NCBI GenBank assembly: GCA_029378245.1
Contig: JARKIF010000352.1
Location: 1 to 25,704 of the forward strand
Direction: 5' to 3'
Length of the DNA: 25,704 nucleotides
Source: Roridomyces roridus
Taxonomy: Eukaryota > Basidiomycota > Agaricomycetes > Agaricales > Mycenaceae
Translations under genes and position numbers: made by a program
In this document: positions 1-10,459 of the stretch, piece after piece
How the letters are laid out: each line of letters begins with the position of its first letter
How positions within the stretch are numbered: the stretch's first letter is position 1
Notes under the pieces: generated by a model
What the model saw: only the letters and a program-made list of their open reading frames with translations
Told to the model about the DNA's origin: nothing
Databases searched by the model: none

Positions 1-439
1 GGTGTGTTTGATGTCATTCGGTGCTGATTTGTTGGTTAGTGAGTCACGGTGTTGTGGGTTCTTTTCTGCGACCAAACGCCGATGAATTAGTCTAAATCTA
101 CCATATAATACTGCTAATCGTCACTTCATTCACGGGATTCTGGACTTGCCAACTCCGCGGTGATGAAGCGAGCTCATCGGGAAGCGCCAACGGAGAATAA
201 GTACCCCAGCTGCAGCAGCTTCTAACTCCGACCCACTGAGAGTCTATGACCATTCTTCCACTCTTCTATCCCTTTTCCGGTAAACTGCCTACCTTTCAGA
301 CAAATACCCGGCGTTTTACTTCGTAGGAGATGGGCACGTTCAACCGCGAAGCGCGGGCTTGAAGCAGCAGGGTGATTTAAAAGTACTAGTCCCGCGAATA
401 CTTGTCCAACGCCTCCCTGCGTCCGTCCCCGCATCCACC
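1..439. other. Upstream non-coding stretch
   Basis: I see no gene here. The only ORF is a short antisense frame without family features. The stretch probably contains the 5' region of the lectin-like gene that begins at 440. Confidence 0.5.
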
Positions 440-1212
440 ATGAAGTTATCCATCATCACCATCCTCCCGTTCCTCGCCGTCGGCACCACTCGTACTCATG
501 CTCAACTTGCGACTCTCAGCGCTGATCTCTCTTACGTCTGGAGCATCACCGACTTTCAAGGACATCGTTTGGATCTCAGCGATGGCCTATCTGCGCCGTT
601 CACGCCGATCCAAAGCTTCGCCAAGGCGAATACGAGTAATCAGGAGGTACGGTTCTTCCCTCCAGCTCCCGGGTTCTTTCAGACATGTGACGAACATTCG
701 AACCGCAGTGGACAATCTTCTATAGCCAAAACTCTGCCGACGTCTGAGCTACGAGATACCAGAACACGGCCAGTGGGGCGATTATGACGCACACACTGCA
801 TTGCTCGACACTCCAGGGCCTGCCATCCACGCGCAGATCGTAGGCGCTCCAATTGACTTGGTGGAGTTGGATTACTCGAAGGGCGCAAGGAAAGGCGGGC
901 CAGGTGAGAGGAGTAGGGGCTCATTCATCCATGGAATCAATATATTCTGACCCAACCCGCGAAGGATCATCGAACCCACCACCGGTCTAGCCCTCACCGC
1001 GTGGCATGCGGGCAAAAATGGGCAATTTCCGAGCTCCCCCGTCAGTGCATTTCATTCCTGCATTCTTATTCTTGGTCAGTCTGATGAGTTTGACTTTTTT
1101 TTAGTTGACTCTGGAGTGGCGGGACGACGGCGATGAGCGACAGTTATTCACCTTGACGTGCCTCAGAGGGTGGGAGTTTTCCGGATGGAGGGTGTTAGGT
1201 CTGATAAGGTAG
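440..1212 (+). CDS. Secreted ricin-B-like (beta-trefoil) lectin-type protein, frame uncertain
   Basis: The start at 440 opens a signal-peptide-like N-terminus (MKLSIITILPFLAV, cleavage likely after THA). Exon 1 (440-646) has the pattern YVWSITDFQGHRLDLSDG, as at the start of a ricin-B-type repeat, and ends in NQE before a GTACGG donor. Exon 2 from 709 would read WTIFYSQ, giving the QxW-like motif, but then needs a one-base frame change near 737 to reach LSYEIPEHGQ. An alternative acceptor at 725/726 keeps the frame but loses the W. Exon 2 runs to about 910 (DLVELDYSKGARKGGP). Exon 3 ends at 1040 (LTAWHAGKNGQFPSSP) and exon 4 is 1105-1212 (LTLEWRDDGDERQ, then a stop). Joining exons 2 and 3 also has two options: the acceptor at 988/989 keeps phase, while an earlier one gives a more lectin-like IIEPTTG stretch but shifts frame. 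A lectin-fold extracellular protein is my inference. It may be a decaying copy. Confidence 0.5.
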
Positions 1213-1485
1213 ACGCGAACAATGGTGGTTTGCCAGGAGAAGATATCGATTTTCAGTTGTAGTTTCATGTATGGTCATGCAATGAAGGTTCTGTATCGCT
1301 ATCGGGCGCGTTCGATGACATCCTACACGTGTGTTCTGGACGAGGGCAGGATCTTCCTACGGATAGCCGTCTGTGCAAGATATGCGAACGAATTACAGGC
1401 TTAGTCTGAATTGAAGCGCATGGATGGAGCCGAGAAATCTCAGCGCGATGTAAAAAAAATAGTCCACGATAATAGATGAGCGCAT

Positions 1486-2766
1486 CTACATGATCATCTG
1501 CTCTGACCACGCCTGAATAACCTCCAACTCCAACGCAGCCTTCGCACTCGTTATGAACATCATCAACCGCTCCCCACCAATAACATACACCTCCGCAGCG
1601 ACGAGTCCCACACCTACGAGCGCAACAGCCGTCTGAGCTGCGAGCATCTTGATGTACAGCTTGATGACGCGGATGCACGAGGCACGGTCTGCGGAGCGCC
1701 TCGCTGCTTTGAAGAGAGCACGGCTCGTACCGGCACCGCGGGCGGTGAGATCAATGTCGCCGACGAGGGCAGCGCGGTCGAAGGGCACGAGGGCGGGAGT
1801 TTCGGCGGGGAGGAGGGCTGCTTCGATGCGTGCAAGCGCGATGGAGGCGGGGAGGACAAGCGAGAGGGCGAGGATGACGCCGGATGAGAAGACGAGGAGC
1901 AGATGTGTGCCGAAGAGGATGAGGGTGTTGCAGTCATCCTCTTGGACAGCTTTGAGGATGCGTTCCGGCATGGCGTTGTCGAGAAGACCAAGCGTGAAGG
2001 CGAGATACATGGGGATGAGGATCGTGGCTTGCTCGGCCAGGGCGAGGAAGAGGGAAGGCAGGTACACTGGTTTGGACTCGGCGCGGGGGACGAAACGTTT
2101 GTAGTGGGACTTGGACGTCGGGTGTGTAATCACGATGTGTGTCCAGAGCATGTGCACGCGGGCAAGCATGACGGAGGCGCCGATAGAGCCGAGGGCGTTG
2201 GTCGCGATGCCCCGACGCAGGATGAAAGCACCGAGGATGTGGGACAGGAAGCCGTTAACGAGCATGTGGAGGGCGCCGTAGCGGACGTAGACGCCAATGC
2301 CCCTCCAGCGGGCGAAGAACCCGCCGGCGCTACGGAGGAGGCGCATCGTCCCACAGAGGCTCGCAGTAACGGGCTTGCGGTTGATGACGCTGAGGGTGAT
2401 CTCAACGTCCACGTCCGACCCGGCGACAAGAGGCTCCTCGTCAGAGTACGCGGGGACTTTCTTCTCGACGACAGCAACGGTACCGGGGGATTCGATCATG
2501 GCCAGAGAGAGCACGACATTGCCCACTGTGTATCGGATCTGGGATACTCAGCAGATGGACGGTGGCAGATATGCAAGACTCACCGAGAAAAGAATGAGAA
2601 ACATGACAACGCTGGTGATACTGACCGGCAGCATCTGCGACTGGGAGACCTCCAAGTCGTAGCCAGAGTTGCCGAACAGGTCGCGGTCAGCCTCCAGCTT
2701 GGCTATGTACTCCGGGCTGACATCCTGGAGGTGCGCGACTCCGCGTATAACGATGTGGTTGAGCAT
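1486..2766 (-). CDS. Multi-pass membrane protein of unknown function (basidiomycete family)
   Basis: There are two exons: 2584-2766 (61 codons from the ATG at 2766) and 1486-2538. They are joined by a 45-nt intron with a GTGAGT donor and a CCAG acceptor, phase 0. The product is 411 residues. The intron falls inside the first membrane segment (MLPVSITSVVMFLILFS, then IRYTVGNVVLSLAMI). About five more hydrophobic segments follow, including HMLVNGFLSHILGAFIL, ATILIPMYLAFTLGLL and AVALVGVGLVAAEVYVI. The loops carry charged patches. The pattern resembles a basidiomycete family that databases often label, without good reason, as ubiquitin carrier protein. I see no ubiquitin-conjugating motif, so I do not use that name. 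A TATA box lies 43 nt upstream. A long plus-strand ORF (1903-2787) is its antisense shadow. Confidence 0.8.
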
Positions 2767-2808
2767 GAGGGAAAGGGCAAGAAATGAGGGACATGGGAAG
2801 ATGGCGTG

Positions 2809-2817
2809 TATATATAA
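2809..2817 (-). promoter_or_regulatory. TATA box of the membrane-protein gene
   Basis: On the minus strand the sequence reads TTATATATA, 43 nt upstream of the ATG at 2766. Both position and sequence fit a core promoter. Confidence 0.55.
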
Positions 2818-2930
2818 GGGGTGCTGCGGATGTCAATCTCAATTTCAAAAGGGTGCCGGTGCAGACGTGGCTGGCCGGCAACGCACAGCCTGGCTCTTGG
2901 CAGCGGTCGACGAAGTGAGATAGAAAGCCA

Positions 2931-2939
2931 CTTTTGAGG
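2931..2939. repeat. Left target-site duplication of the 1.2-kb element
   Basis: CTTTTGAGG abuts the left terminal repeat. The identical 9 bp is found at 4151-4159 directly after the right terminal repeat. Confidence 0.75.
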
Positions 2940-4150
2940 GGGCATGGTGGATTTACCGCCGGTAACGCCGGTGCCGCCATTACCCCAATCTCTTGGCGGT
3001 AAAGTTACCGCGTGACAGCGGTAGTGTGACACCCTGTACCGCTGAGTGCCGCCATCCAACTCAGCGTAAATTTATGGGATTTGGGATTCATCATGATTCG
3101 CAACACTTGCATGCTACTAAACCGATTGCTGCTGTTTTTTCTGTGTATTATGCAGTATTTCTGCCGCAAGAGAGGAAACAATCAAAGTCAACCGAATATC
3201 CCAGTCTTCCGAGGACCGACCTGGTGTGATATCCATATGCGGCCGTCTCTTCGAATGGTCGCGTCCCAAGCTGTTGCCACGCATGTCTGAACCCAACCGT
3301 TCTCGATTGGAATGCGTCTAGATGCTCTGGTCGGGTCAAGTTTGAAATCGGCCGAGCCCGGGGACTTGAGAGATTTCTGCATCGTTTCCTCCTACCGCCG
3401 AGAGCGGGAGAGTGCGAGGGCTGAGCAGAGAACAAAGAAGTCTTGGTGGTATCGTTGCTGCAGCCAAGTTCAAGATTGTCGGCGTCGGGCAGGCCTCGTT
3501 CATTCATGTGCCGGTTCAACTCTATGTGTTTCTTGTATCTCCCTAGCTCTACTGGTGGAAGGCTCATTGTGAGCACGCAGAGTAATTGGCTCGATTATAG
3601 CACTCGGAAAATAGCAGGATACTGTAAGTGAAGAGGCTTCAGCCCGAGTAACCGTGGTACTGTCAAGAGTTGGACCCTCGTTGAATTTGAACTTGAACTT
3701 ACGGAAGGAATTCTCAACGATGGCGCGTGGGTGCGTTTCGTGGGTGGCGCAAATATTGTCGCCCGGTTCAATGTAAGTACCGCCGCGGTGCCGCCATGTA
3801 CCGCCGAGCAGTCACACTGCCGCCTGTCACGCATCTCTTGGTACCGCCGTGTGCCGCCAGCGGTACCGCCGAGAGGTCACTTTACCGCCGAGTTACCGCT
3901 GTGATTACCGCCAAGTGACGCCCATCACTTGGGTAATTTACCGCCGAGTAACTCAACTTCGAAACAATTTCAAGTCATTTGGCTCGGATATTGGTCAAAT
4001 TCACTCATCTTATAATATACATGCTGTCCACACATGTTTCCAACCTTATTCAAGTATCCTGGGGCCGGGAAAAGCCCTGCGGCACCCAGAGTACCGCCGA
4101 GTACCACCAAGTACCGCCACGGCGGCAGCTGCGGTAAATTCTCCGGGCCC
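2940..4150. mobile_element. Non-autonomous TIR DNA transposon (1211 bp) with subterminal TACCGCC repeats
   Basis: The ends form an imperfect inverted repeat: GGGCATGGTGGATTTACCGC on the left and GGGCCCGGAGAATTTACCGC on the right (read inward), 16 of 20 identical without gaps. Both ends are flanked by the same 9 bp, CTTTTGAGG. Inside, short TACCGCC/GGCGGTA words are crowded at about 2950-3060, 3775-3955 and 4090-4135. Such subterminal repeats are typical of transposase-binding regions. No transposase ORF is present, so the copy depends on another element for mobility. A 9-bp duplication is the usual size for Mutator-like elements; hAT and KDZ elements usually give 8. The superfamily is therefore a guess. 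The right end lies 132 bp before the start codon of the next gene. Confidence 0.75.
3635..3772 (+). other. Exon-like coding fragment inside the transposon
   Basis: One frame, open after the stop at 3632-3634, reads RGFSPSNRGTVKSWTLVEFE followed by GAWVRFVGGANIVARFN. It ends exactly at a consensus GTAAGT donor at 3773. The composition (alternating hydrophobic and charged residues, Gly-rich turns) looks like a real beta-rich protein exon. No matching exon before or after could be identified. I do not recognise the family. It may be a host gene piece captured by the element, or chance. Confidence 0.35.
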
Positions 4151-4159
4151 CTTTTGAGG
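4151..4159. repeat. Right target-site duplication of the 1.2-kb element
   Basis: CTTTTGAGG here is identical to 2931-2939 and directly follows the right inverted repeat. Confidence 0.75.
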
Positions 4160-4282
4160 CTGTTCAAGCCGCATTTCCTGGGTCGTGGTGGTGAAGGCGA
4201 AAACAAGGCAGAAGTCAGGTGACAATGCCCCGCATCATTCAAAGCCATCAACATCGCCACGATTTTTTTTCCTTCCTCCACC

Positions 4283-5360
4283 ATGTCAGGCTACGAAAGC
4301 GACACCGGAGCCCGAGACAACCCGACTTGCCAGAACTTCAAAACCGACACACCCGTGCTGAAAACCATCCAATTCCCAGTGTAAGTGGAAGGCCTGCCAG
4401 CTTGACGGGCACCAATACATCCCTCGATCGTGACTCGTGTGCTACTACTTATAGGACCTCGAACAACTTCAAGCTTCTCAACCGCGAGGGGCGTGCCATC
4501 TGTCGAATCGTCCACGCTCACGACTGGACTGCTCTCCGGATCGCCCACATCTTTGATATCCCTCCGAAGCGCGTGAAGAAAGCCATACAGAATGAGTATG
4601 CTCCACCGGATGTCGTGTCGGAGGACTATGAGAGAGTCAAGGACCCCGAGTTTGCGAGATATTTCCCGCCTGTGCATGTGCGTTGTGGGTTTGGTCTGAT
4701 TGGCTTACTGACAGCCTCCTTCGCACTATAGTCCTGGTCCCGGCCTGGATCTCCGCTTACGGCGATGGAGGAATCCGAATATTCTGAGTATTCCGAAGAA
4801 GAAGAAGAAGAAGAAGTGGGCTGTTAGATCTCCGCCGCGACCTTGCCCTGCTAATTGGCGTTCCAGACAAACAACAGACGCACTGTCAAGAAACCGCCCA
4901 GGAACAAGTACACCTCGGTAGGCTCTTCTTTCTCTCCTCCCATTGCCATTCATCCTGTTCTGTGACGCGGACAGGCGCTCCCCTCATTCCTCGCAAACAT
5001 ACTCCACGTCGACCTCTCCCAACATCACGCACTGCTTGTCGCACGAGGATTCACGATGCCGCGGTTGAAGATCATAGCGTCATGGCCGGAGACTGCGATC
5101 AAGGAGGCGCTGCAGCGGACGTTGTTGGTCGAGTGCGAGTTTACGATTGAGGGAGAGGGAGAGGGGTCCGCCGCGGGTGGGATGACGCCCTTCGAGGTGA
5201 TCACGCTCGAATTTGGATTGAGGCTGCTCAAAGAGCAGAGTCCCGCGTTCATACCCGTGCGTCCCCTCCTCTGCTTTGCTTTGCTTGACCCGCCTCTCTG
5301 AAACCGGAATAGACCAACTCGAGCTGCAAATCTTCGGGTCATATTACTCGGTTCCATTGA
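4283..5360 (+). CDS. Basidiomycete protein with HTH-like N-terminal domain, six exons
   Basis: Exons are 4283-4380, 4455-4677, 4732-4815, 4867-4917, 4975-5256 and 5313-5360. All introns are GT-AG and phase-consistent, giving 261 residues. Residues about 38-82 (LLNREGRAICRIVHAHDW, then ALRIAHIFDIPPKRVKKAIQ) form a helix-turn-helix-like unit in which IAHIFDIPPKRVKKAI fits an HTH turn and recognition helix. An acidic run of seven Glu (about 129-135) follows, then a basic stretch (NRRTVKKPPRNKY). The C-terminal ~110 residues are helical (ARGFTMPRLKIIASWPETAI). I know similar proteins from many Agaricomycetes, usually called hypothetical. A DNA-binding regulatory role is inferred from the HTH and acidic/basic segments only. 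The GTGGGC donor of intron 3 is weak. The transposon end lies 132 bp upstream, within likely promoter sequence. Confidence 0.8.
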
Positions 5361-7220
5361 GACCTTTAGCCTTGCCCAGGTGATAACGAAAGCCGTTCGA
5401 TTTGGGTGCTTGACTTTGACCATTGCGGGGTGCACCTTTTTGGCCGAAGAGTGTTGTGGGCCCCGAGCTTCCTGCTTAATTACTCTGTGTGCAATCGTCG
5501 GTGGTTACTCCAGGATTATGATTTCTGAGTTGGAATCTAGACTGGGAAGCTCCGACTGTGTCGGAGGAGACCTTGCTTGCAGAATTTGTTTGGGAATTGC
5601 ATTCCCGGGCCCTCGCGTTGGAATCTGAGTTCTCTGTTCACTTTGTGTATATTTTAATGAGAGACAGGAAACGGGGAGAGGGATGTACCACAGGATTCCA
5701 AACAATAAGCAGCGAGGCGGATGATTTAAATGCATCGTGGTGGAAGCTGCCAGTGAGCCCAGGTATTAGGCTACCACTTTTCTTGGCTTGCTAGCACTGT
5801 GACAGGATTGTGGTGCGAAGAGGTGAGTTAACTTGACACAGATGCAACGTGCTGACCGACGCCACAGTGGGATTTGTCTGCCCGCCTATAGAAGGGAAGC
5901 GCACGGCAGAGCAAGCAGAGGGAGGCTGCTCCGCCGCGGCGACCCGGGCTCAGGGTCCGGGTGTAGCCTATAAGTAGTGCAGATTCGGGAAATATGTTGA
6001 CAATGTGGTGAGAAGTTGTGAGGACTCCAACTCTCCGACTCTGGCAGTCACTCCGTCATGTTCCGAACCAGAAATGTAAGGAACTTGCGCCGTCGATTGA
6101 TACAGAATTTGCGGGGGGGGACTTTTGTACACTGGGCCTCTGCTCCGGCGAGCTCGGGGCTTGCGGTCAACAAAGCAAGGTACTACTATGTAGGATTGAG
6201 GAGCCAGCTAGCTCAACCTACCAGTAGTAACTTGCCAGTAACTGTAGTCTGCCAGTGGGAGCATTCAAGGGAGCATTTGTTAGCGCGCGTCGTTGGTCCA
6301 GCCAGCAGTGAGATCAATATTCGGCGGGTTTCCGCCTGACCAAGGTGGCGGCAGAAATAAGTAGTAGAGAGGTTGAGGAAGACAAGGGTGGTGGGCGTTG
6401 ATGTCAGCGGTGGATTCTGGATTCAAACTCAGAGATGATATCATGTCAGCTTTGATCAATCATGATCGGAAGGTCTTGTCGGGTTACATCCGGATTAGGT
6501 AATTAAGGGTCTCCAGAGACCTTGACAAGCAAGGTAATGGTAGACACGTGGTGTTGAGACTGATTGGATGCCCATCCACGCAATCCAACTTGAGTGTGCC
6601 TTAGGCCGAATTCAGCCAAGGTCGGGGTCGAACGGGAGCGCATAAGAACATTCGGAGCATTGGATAACGGAGAGAGGGTTCGGAAGTAGAATGAAAGAGG
6701 TCCTCAGAGCACTGTCATGATCTAGTTAAGAGATCAGAGCCCTGAACTTTCAATACCGACAGCTGTAACTTGAAGCTTGAACTGATTAAAAAGTCTGCAG
6801 CAAAATTGAGATCACAGACGAACAAAGCCAGGGCCGAGAATCGAACGGGGTCACCTGGGGCAAGTCTGGACAATACGGGAGCCGTGTCGAAGTTGAATTG
6901 GAAGTCCACCATACCTAATAGGCGTTCGGAGGACACTGAGACAGGTCGGCGCGTAGTGGTAGACGATGGTGGGTCGAGCACTGATGTTGGTGGGTCGTGC
7001 CAAGACATGCGAAAACGACGGGAAAGAAGCCTCACGCGATCTCCAGCGAGAAGGAGAGAACTAGATTCCAACAGATTGTGCACCTTCACACAATCTAAGT
7101 CTTCACGAGTGGGCTTGGAGGACGTGAGAGCGGAAAGCAAGGGACCCTGATGTCGATCAATGTTGGTCCGTGCGCGTGATTTTTCAGCACGTGCCAACCG
7201 CCTTATCTTTCACCACCATC
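5361..7220. other. Gene-poor interval
   Basis: I found no spliced gene with recognisable motifs on either strand over 1.86 kb. Short ORFs exist (for example plus 6058-6339 and minus 6715-7197) but lack family features. A minus-strand B-box-like word (GTTCGATTCTCGG) near 6838-6850 recalls a tRNA-derived repeat but has no convincing A box. The last 100 nt probably serve as the promoter of the F-box gene and contain a CACGTG word near 7189. Confidence 0.5.
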
Positions 7221-8884
7221 ATGTCTCTCTTCGATATGCCTCCTGAGATACTCTGCTACATTCTCTCACTGTTAGACCCCAAAACCCTACTCGGGTCATC
7301 GTCTGTAAGTCTTGGCGTGCCCCTCAGACGGACGAATGAACTCGTATCAGGTCTGTCGCGCGTGGCTCGAGATCATCAGAGGCACACCACGACTTGAATA
7401 CAAGATCCAACTCTGGACAGACGGGCTTTCTACCGGGATGTCTGATTTCCAGACCGCAGCAGCCGGGCTTCAAGCAATCCGCCAGCGCCGGCGCGCCTGG
7501 AGGAATCTCGAGTGGGGGTCTCAAAATGTGATCGACATGCCAGGCCTCCAGGCTAGCAAAGCGTACGACCTCATCAACGGTGTTCTCGCAATACAGGATG
7601 GTTCCGGGTCGTTTTGGACAAGGTCACTGGACGACGACCCCGCCGCGGCTTCCTCCACCAAGCATTTTGCTGCGCTCGGCATCGGCATCGACTCGGACAC
7701 TTTTGAAGATTTCGTGATTGACCCGACCCAAGATCTGCTCGTCGTGCTGTACCACACGGCTGACGACGTTGCTGGTCTGGCGTTTTTGACTCTGTCACAA
7801 CATGAATCGCATCCGATGGCTCGTTATCCCACCCTCACGCTAGAAGTCGATAGCTATCCGTTGCAAGTCTCCATGCAGATCGCCGACGACATGATTGGCC
7901 TATGCTCCTGTCTACCAGGTCGCCTTCGCATCTGGAACTGGCGCAAAGGCGAATTACTCTGCGTAAGCTTCCTCCTATATCCAAACAGTGTCCACTCCTG
8001 ACATATTTGTAGAATCTCTACAACCGCAGGGGAAACTTTCCTAGCTTCCAATTTCTCTCTCCTCGCTCCTTCGTCCTGGGCGTACCGGGCAAATACTTCC
8101 GTATCGACATTTACGTGATTCATGAGGGTTCACCTGACCGTGCCTTTCGCGCTGCGGCTCTTGGCCTTCCCGAAATCACTGATCGTTGGTTTCTTCGCGC
8201 CATCGAGATTCACAGCGGGCCATTCTGCGCTCGGCCGGCGGGGCGCTCGTCGTTTGATTCAGACAACACGGCCCGGATCTATCTGTTTTGGCTGGAGTAT
8301 GTCGACCACTCCGCTGCCCATGAGCGTCGCTACGTACGTCTCTTTGTGCATCATCGGACACTTTACCACTATGTCTCCCAACACCTGCGAAAGGGACGTC
8401 TGTGGTATTGCGACCTTCTATGGAATGAGTGGGGCCCACAGTCTACGCGAGTTCTCGAGGGCAACCCTTATCGCCTCACCAGGTCTGGGCATATTTTTAG
8501 GGCCATTCTTCACTCTCATCGCATTTATTCAGACACGTACACGGCGAGCGCGCCCTCTTCCCCGACCCCGAGGGCAACTCGCTGCATTTGCTCGACTTTG
8601 GTGTATTTCCCGGCCATCCTGAGCCGGACACGGGAAGCGGTACTCTGATTATGGGACCCAGCACGCTCAGTGGCGACAATATGCCGTTCAAAGACACTCT
8701 AACCACGTACCTCCCCTTCCGCCGCGCAACTCGTCAGATGGATACGGAGTATGAGGCGTTTGTTATGGATCAAGATCACATCGTCGGTGTGAATCCCTCG
8801 GTGCGTGTATTCTGCCTTTCACGGTTCCGGCACTCAGAGTCGCCGCAGATAAATGAACAGATGACTGTATTTACACTCCGATAA
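7221..8884 (+). CDS. F-box domain protein
   Basis: Exons are 7221-7304, 7351-7962, 8013-8482 and 8533-8884, coding for about 505 residues. The N-terminus (FDMPPEILCYILSLLDPKTLL, then SSVCRAW across intron 1) is a clear F-box, which binds Skp1 in SCF ubiquitin ligases. The rest has a pattern I know from the expanded F-box families of mushroom genomes: a strand-rich region ending RLRIWNWRKGELLC, then YNRRGNFPSFQFLSPRSFVL, and a C-terminal part with a GNSLHLLDFG motif. The substrate cannot be read from the sequence. The start at 7221 puts the F-box at the very N-terminus. Near the 3' end, a GTGCGT at 8802 could be a donor, but the frame stays open to the stop at 8882-8884, so I read through it. 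Confidence 0.87.
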
Positions 8885-9789
8885 TAATCAAGCCCGCTCC
8901 AATCTTACAAGCTGGCTCCTGCTATGGCATATTCAGAATTCTTGGCCGTCTCAACCTACCTTCAAGCACAATTCGGGATCGTCCTTCTCGGTGCAACATA
9001 ATTTCTTCGCTCTGCCAGTGGAGTGTTACCAAGTGCGGGTATGTTATTTTTTGGTCACAGCCTAACCGCGTTGAATCATAATGCGATAGATGTAGAGAAG
9101 TTTCTCCCATTAGCACGCGGTGGGCGCCTGTGAATCTGTGAAAATACCCGTCAAAATCGTTACCGCGGAGTCTGCCTTGTCCGCTAAACACGGACTTGAT
9201 CCCGTGAACCGGGAGTCTATGTCCGAGTTCAATGTTGAAGACCAAAACAAAACAAAAAACCCCTACGCTTTTAATCCATCACCCACTCCCAAGTCGAAAG
9301 GGTACTGTGACAATACATGGTTAAGCTTCAATTACTGTGAGCGCATTGAATTACTTACCGTTGTGTGGCACGGAACACATTGAACGGGTCAGATCCCATC
9401 CAATGCGGAACCTGTTCGGAAATGCGGCGACGACGACACGCAAATGCGGCAGCAGCGGGGCGCACCGGGGCGGGGGTTGGGTCGTGTGGATCGCTTCCTT
9501 CCTTCCCGCTGCAGAATCGTCGCGACTGGTCTACGGCAACAAAACGAGGATCCCAGTTACATCATTATCACGCGACATTGGCGGGAGCCCTGCTATTTCA
9601 CGCCCACAGAAACCCTTCTCTGCTAAGTATGCAGAGTAGGGGATTGACATTTGTGCACTTCTTGCGGTGGGCCAGTGATCGCATGTACAAATGATGTCGA
9701 GCAAGAAGATTGATGCAGATGGCGCCTCGTTCATATTTGGCTCACTGAAATATCTAGAGGGATTCCTTCTAATCCTAGTGGCACCGAAT
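8885..9789. other. Intergenic stretch between F-box and DUF6533 genes
   Basis: No gene is supported. An antisense ORF at 8922-9245 and plus ORFs at 9337-9694 have no recognisable motifs. An A-rich run lies near 9243-9258. The DUF6533 stop codon is at 9790, so the right part probably holds its 3' UTR. Confidence 0.45.
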
Positions 9790-10459
9790 TCACAAGGCCC
9801 GAGCACCAAGACAGGAACCCAGGCGATTCCATCCAAGGCTGCGTGTCGAAGAGGTCTACAAGGCCAAGTCAGTGAGATAAGAAGCGATGCGCATTGGGTA
9901 TCTATACTCACTTGCAGGGAAGACACACCGTCCTCCGCCTCGCCTTTTTTCGGTGACTCCGATCCGAGCCTCGGATCTGCGGTGTTCTTGTCCACGAGCG
10001 TGCGACTCGTCGTGGGCAGCACACTTGCGACTTCCTTGTCAATTGCAAAGGAGTTCGACGTCGGATCATAGATGCGCGGGCCACTTCTTGACGGCCGTCG
10101 ATCTCGTCCTCGCCCGCGCCTCTTCTCCGCCAACTCAAGCATGAATCGCGTCGTCAGGATAGCTGTCAGCGAATCTACATACAAAGCGGGGAAGTAGCGT
10201 AGCGCCGCAAAACTCGCCGGTAATCTGGCATCTCGGCCTGAGTCCCGATACAACTCAATCTCGCTGGGCAAGGTGAGGAGGTAGTCGTAGAAGTAGATTG
10301 CTAGGCAGTGCCCGGGCGGAATTACGCGTGGATTCAACAAGAGGTATAGAACAACGGACCTGCCGCGGAGACGAGAGCTCTGTTGGCCCAGATCACAGAT
10401 TCACTTCAGTACGAATCAACGTCAGTGAGAGAGAATGTCCCAAATCCACCATACCTCAT
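9790..10459 (-). CDS. Shortened DUF6533-type protein
   Basis: Exons are 10455-10459, 10360-10403, 9912-10300 and 9790-9855, with introns of 51, 59 and 56 nt, all GT-AG and in phase. The product is 167 residues. The N-terminus MSESVIWANRALVSAA joined to AIYFYDYLLTLPSEIELY is the hallmark opening of basidiomycete DUF6533 membrane proteins. Those are usually 300 or more residues with about seven membrane segments. Here the sequence jumps after EIELY to a piece like the end of the family (VDSLTAILTTRFMLELAEKRR), followed by a polar tail. The middle membrane segments are therefore missing. This is either an internal deletion that kept the frame, or a non-functional remnant. A single-ORF reading of 9531-10340 ignores the clear GTGAGT donor at 9911. 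Confidence 0.65.

Noticed and set aside
1903..2787. Plus-strand ORF of 294 codons
   Set aside because: It is the antisense of the membrane-protein gene, is very rich in Asp/His/Gly/Glu from the opposite codon bias, and has no domain motifs.
6820..6870. tRNA gene suggested by GTTCGATTC on the minus strand
   Set aside because: The T stem has two mismatches and no A box or acceptor stem is found.
9531..10340. Single 269-codon minus ORF
   Set aside because: Its first part is the DUF6533 exon, but it reads through a GTGAGT donor at 9911 and starts inside an upstream intron.
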